NCBI GenBank assembly: GCA_040235565.1
Contig: JBECLA010000123.1
Location: 1 to 6,658, forward strand
Source of the DNA: JAHEIJ01 sp040235565
GTDB lineage: Bacteria > Pseudomonadota > Gammaproteobacteria > UBA6429 > Thiohalophilaceae
Direction: 5' to 3'
DNA length: 6,658 nucleotides
Under the pieces are notes generated by a model that saw nothing but the letters and a program-made list of their open reading frames with translations, was not told where the DNA came from and did not search any database. Both the position numbers and the translations under genes were made by a program. This document shows positions 5,525 to 6,658 of the stretch, piece by piece. Numbering within the stretch: position 1 is the stretch's first letter; the number at the start of each line of letters is the position of its first letter.

Positions 5525-5627
5525 AAAGGATTAATGCCCTTCCTTTTGGTTTGAAAAAGGTCTAACTTATGGGCCCCGGACTCCCAGTGGGTCCGAAAAA
5601 AATAACATTCAAACTTACGCAAAAGGA
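5525..5627 (+). promoter_or_regulatory. Structured leader of sat with possible anti-Shine-Dalgarno switch
   Basis: The element TCCTTTTG (5541-5548) is a perfect 8-base complement of CAAAAGGA (5620-5627), which contains the sat Shine-Dalgarno sequence. The same element can instead pair with AAAGGA upstream (5525-5530) or AAAAGG downstream (5555-5560), giving mutually exclusive hairpins. The pairing is visible in the sequence; a regulatory role is inferred. No convincing sigma-70 promoter was found between 5384 and 5634, although AT-rich -10-like words occur at 5484 and 5512. Confidence 0.35.
5577..5595 (+). other. Hairpin in the sat leader
   Basis: CGGACTC (5577-5583) pairs with GGGTCCG (5589-5595) in a 7-bp stem with one G-U pair and a 5-base loop. 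A run of A, not T, follows on the plus strand, so it is not a terminator for rightward transcription. It lies between the anti-Shine-Dalgarno element and the sat ribosome binding site. Confidence 0.5.
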
Positions 5628-5634
5628 CGGTGTC

Positions 5635-6658
5635 ATGTCCAAGCTAGTCAATCCACATGGCGGCGATGAACTCAAGCCGCTGTTGCTCGAAGGCAAGGCG
5701 CTGGAAGCTGAAAAGCAAAAAGCCGCCGGTCTGCCCAAAGTTAATGTCAGTTCCCGTGAAGCCGGCGATATCATCATGATGGGGATCGGCGGGTTTACTC
5801 CGCTGACCGGTTTCATGACCCACACCGATTGGCAACGGGTGTGTGACGGCATGATGATGGCCAGCGGTCTGTTCTGGCCAATTCCCATTACGCTTTCCAC
5901 CGATCAGGCCACGGCCGACACGTTGAAAGACGGGGATGAAATCGCGCTGTTCGATCCCGAACGCAACGAAATCCTCGCCACCATGACCCTCACCGAGAAG
6001 TACACCATCGACAAGGATCATGAGTGCATGCAGGTCTACAAGACCACCGACCTGGAACATCCGGGCGTGAAGATGGTGATGGATCAGGGTGATGTGAACC
6101 TGGCCGGCCCGATCAAGGTGCTGTCCATGGGCGGCTTCCCGGAAGAATACGGTGACCAGTTCATGACCCCGGCCCAGACCCGCGCCGAGTTTGAAAAACG
6201 CGGCTGGCATACCGTGGCCGCATTCCAGACCCGTAACCCGATGCACCGTTCGCACGAATACCTGGCGAAGATCGCCGTGGAAACCCTCGACGGGGTGCTG
6301 ATTCATTCCCTCCTCGGCAAACTGAAACCGGGCGACATTCCGGCCGATGTGCGCAGCAATGCCATCGGCACTTTGATCGACAAGTACTTCGCCCCCAACA
6401 CCGTGATCCAGGCCGGTTACCCGCTCGACATGCGTTACGCCGGTCCGCGTGAAGCCCTGCTGCATGCGTTGTTCCGGCAGAACTACGGCTGCTCGCACCA
6501 GATTGTCGGCCGCGACCATGCCGGGGTGGGCGATTACTACGGTCCGTTCGATGCGCACCATATTTTTGATGAACTTCCGCACGACGCCCTGGAAACCCAG
6601 CCGCTGAAAATCGACTGGACCTTCTGGTGCCACAAGTGTGACGGTATGGCCTCCATGA
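5635..6658 (+). CDS. sat: ATP sulfurylase (sulfate adenylyltransferase), C-terminus beyond the window
   Basis: Interconverts ATP plus sulfate with APS plus pyrophosphate; in sulfur oxidisers it runs towards ATP and sulfate, working after APS reductase. 341 codons are present of about 400 usual for the homo-oligomeric Sat family (not the CysDN type). An N-terminal PUA-like domain (about 1-160, with GGFTPLTGFM) precedes the catalytic domain. That domain shows QTRNPMHRSHE (198-208, with the H-x-x-H nucleotide-binding motif H204/H207), YAGPREALLHALFRQNYG, and GRDHAG (292-297). The window ends just after C332-H-K-C335, the first half of the zinc-type cysteine motif (C-x2-C-x6-C-x3-H) of dissimilatory enzymes. 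AAGGA at 5623-5627 lies 7 bases before the ATG. The preceding terminator makes it the first gene of its own unit; aprAB might be nearby, outside the window. Confidence 0.95.
   Translation, partial: MSKLVNPHGGDELKPLLLEGKALEAEKQKAAGLPKVNVSSREAGDIIMMGIGGFTPLTGFMTHTDWQRVCDGMMMASGLFWPIPITLSTDQATADTLKDGDEIALFDPERNEILATMTLTEKYTIDKDHECMQVYKTTDLEHPGVKMVMDQGDVNLAGPIKVLSMGGFPEEYGDQFMTPAQTRAEFEKRGWHTVAAFQTRNPMHRSHEYLAKIAVETLDGVLIHSLLGKLKPGDIPADVRSNAIGTLIDKYFAPNTVIQAGYPLDMRYAGPREALLHALFRQNYGCSHQIVGRDHAGVGDYYGPFDAHHIFDELPHDALETQPLKIDWTFWCHKCDGMASM

Noticed and set aside
5644..6633. Minus-strand open frame of 329 codons
   Set aside because: It is antisense to sat and a by-product of its codon bias; it has no domain and no ribosome site.
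6656..6658. Stop codon TGA at the end of the window ending sat
   Set aside because: It is out of frame: the sat frame reads ATG then an incomplete codon, and the zinc-type cysteine motif is only half complete, so the gene continues.

Overview
The window looks like chromosomal DNA of a moderately GC-rich gammaproteobacterium, probably a sulfur-oxidising chemolithotroph. The evidence is a homo-oligomeric (dissimilatory-type) ATP sulfurylase with a C-terminal cysteine motif, a class II ribonucleotide reductase, and promoters that fit gammaproteobacterial sigma-70, sigma-32 and sigma-E consensus sequences. The lineage is inferred from protein character only; no database search was possible.

Layout. 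Positions 1-1010 (minus strand) hold the N-terminal 336 codons of nrdJ, the adenosylcobalamin-dependent ribonucleotide reductase, cut by the window edge. Positions 1011-1569 are a 559-base divergent regulatory region. It contains a sigma-70 promoter for nrdJ, two NrdR-box-like palindromes 163 bp apart, a short perfect palindrome, and a strong sigma-32 (heat-shock) promoter pointing right. Positions 1570-2646 encode two different small heat-shock proteins in tandem. A sigma-E-like promoter at 2704-2729 then leads into a DegQ/DegP-type periplasmic serine protease (2802-4154), which ends at a clear intrinsic terminator.

Positions 4343-4732 encode a stand-alone CheY-like receiver protein. Positions 4869-5321 encode a 150-residue protein of unrecognised function, with its own sigma-70 promoter and terminator; its predicted fold resembles a dimeric alpha/beta barrel. 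Positions 5635-6658 hold the first 341 codons of sat (ATP sulfurylase), which runs off the right edge. It is preceded by an unusually structured, AT-rich leader.

How the genes fit together. The two small heat-shock proteins (cytoplasmic holdases) and the Do-type protease (periplasmic quality control) form a proteostasis block whose two halves appear to answer to different stress sigma factors. nrdJ and sat are separately regulated metabolic genes: deoxynucleotide supply, and the last step of sulfite oxidation through APS. No mobile element, CRISPR array, tRNA or rRNA was seen. Apart from the regulatory regions and the 150-residue protein, the window is conventional, and I do not see a convincing new multi-gene system.
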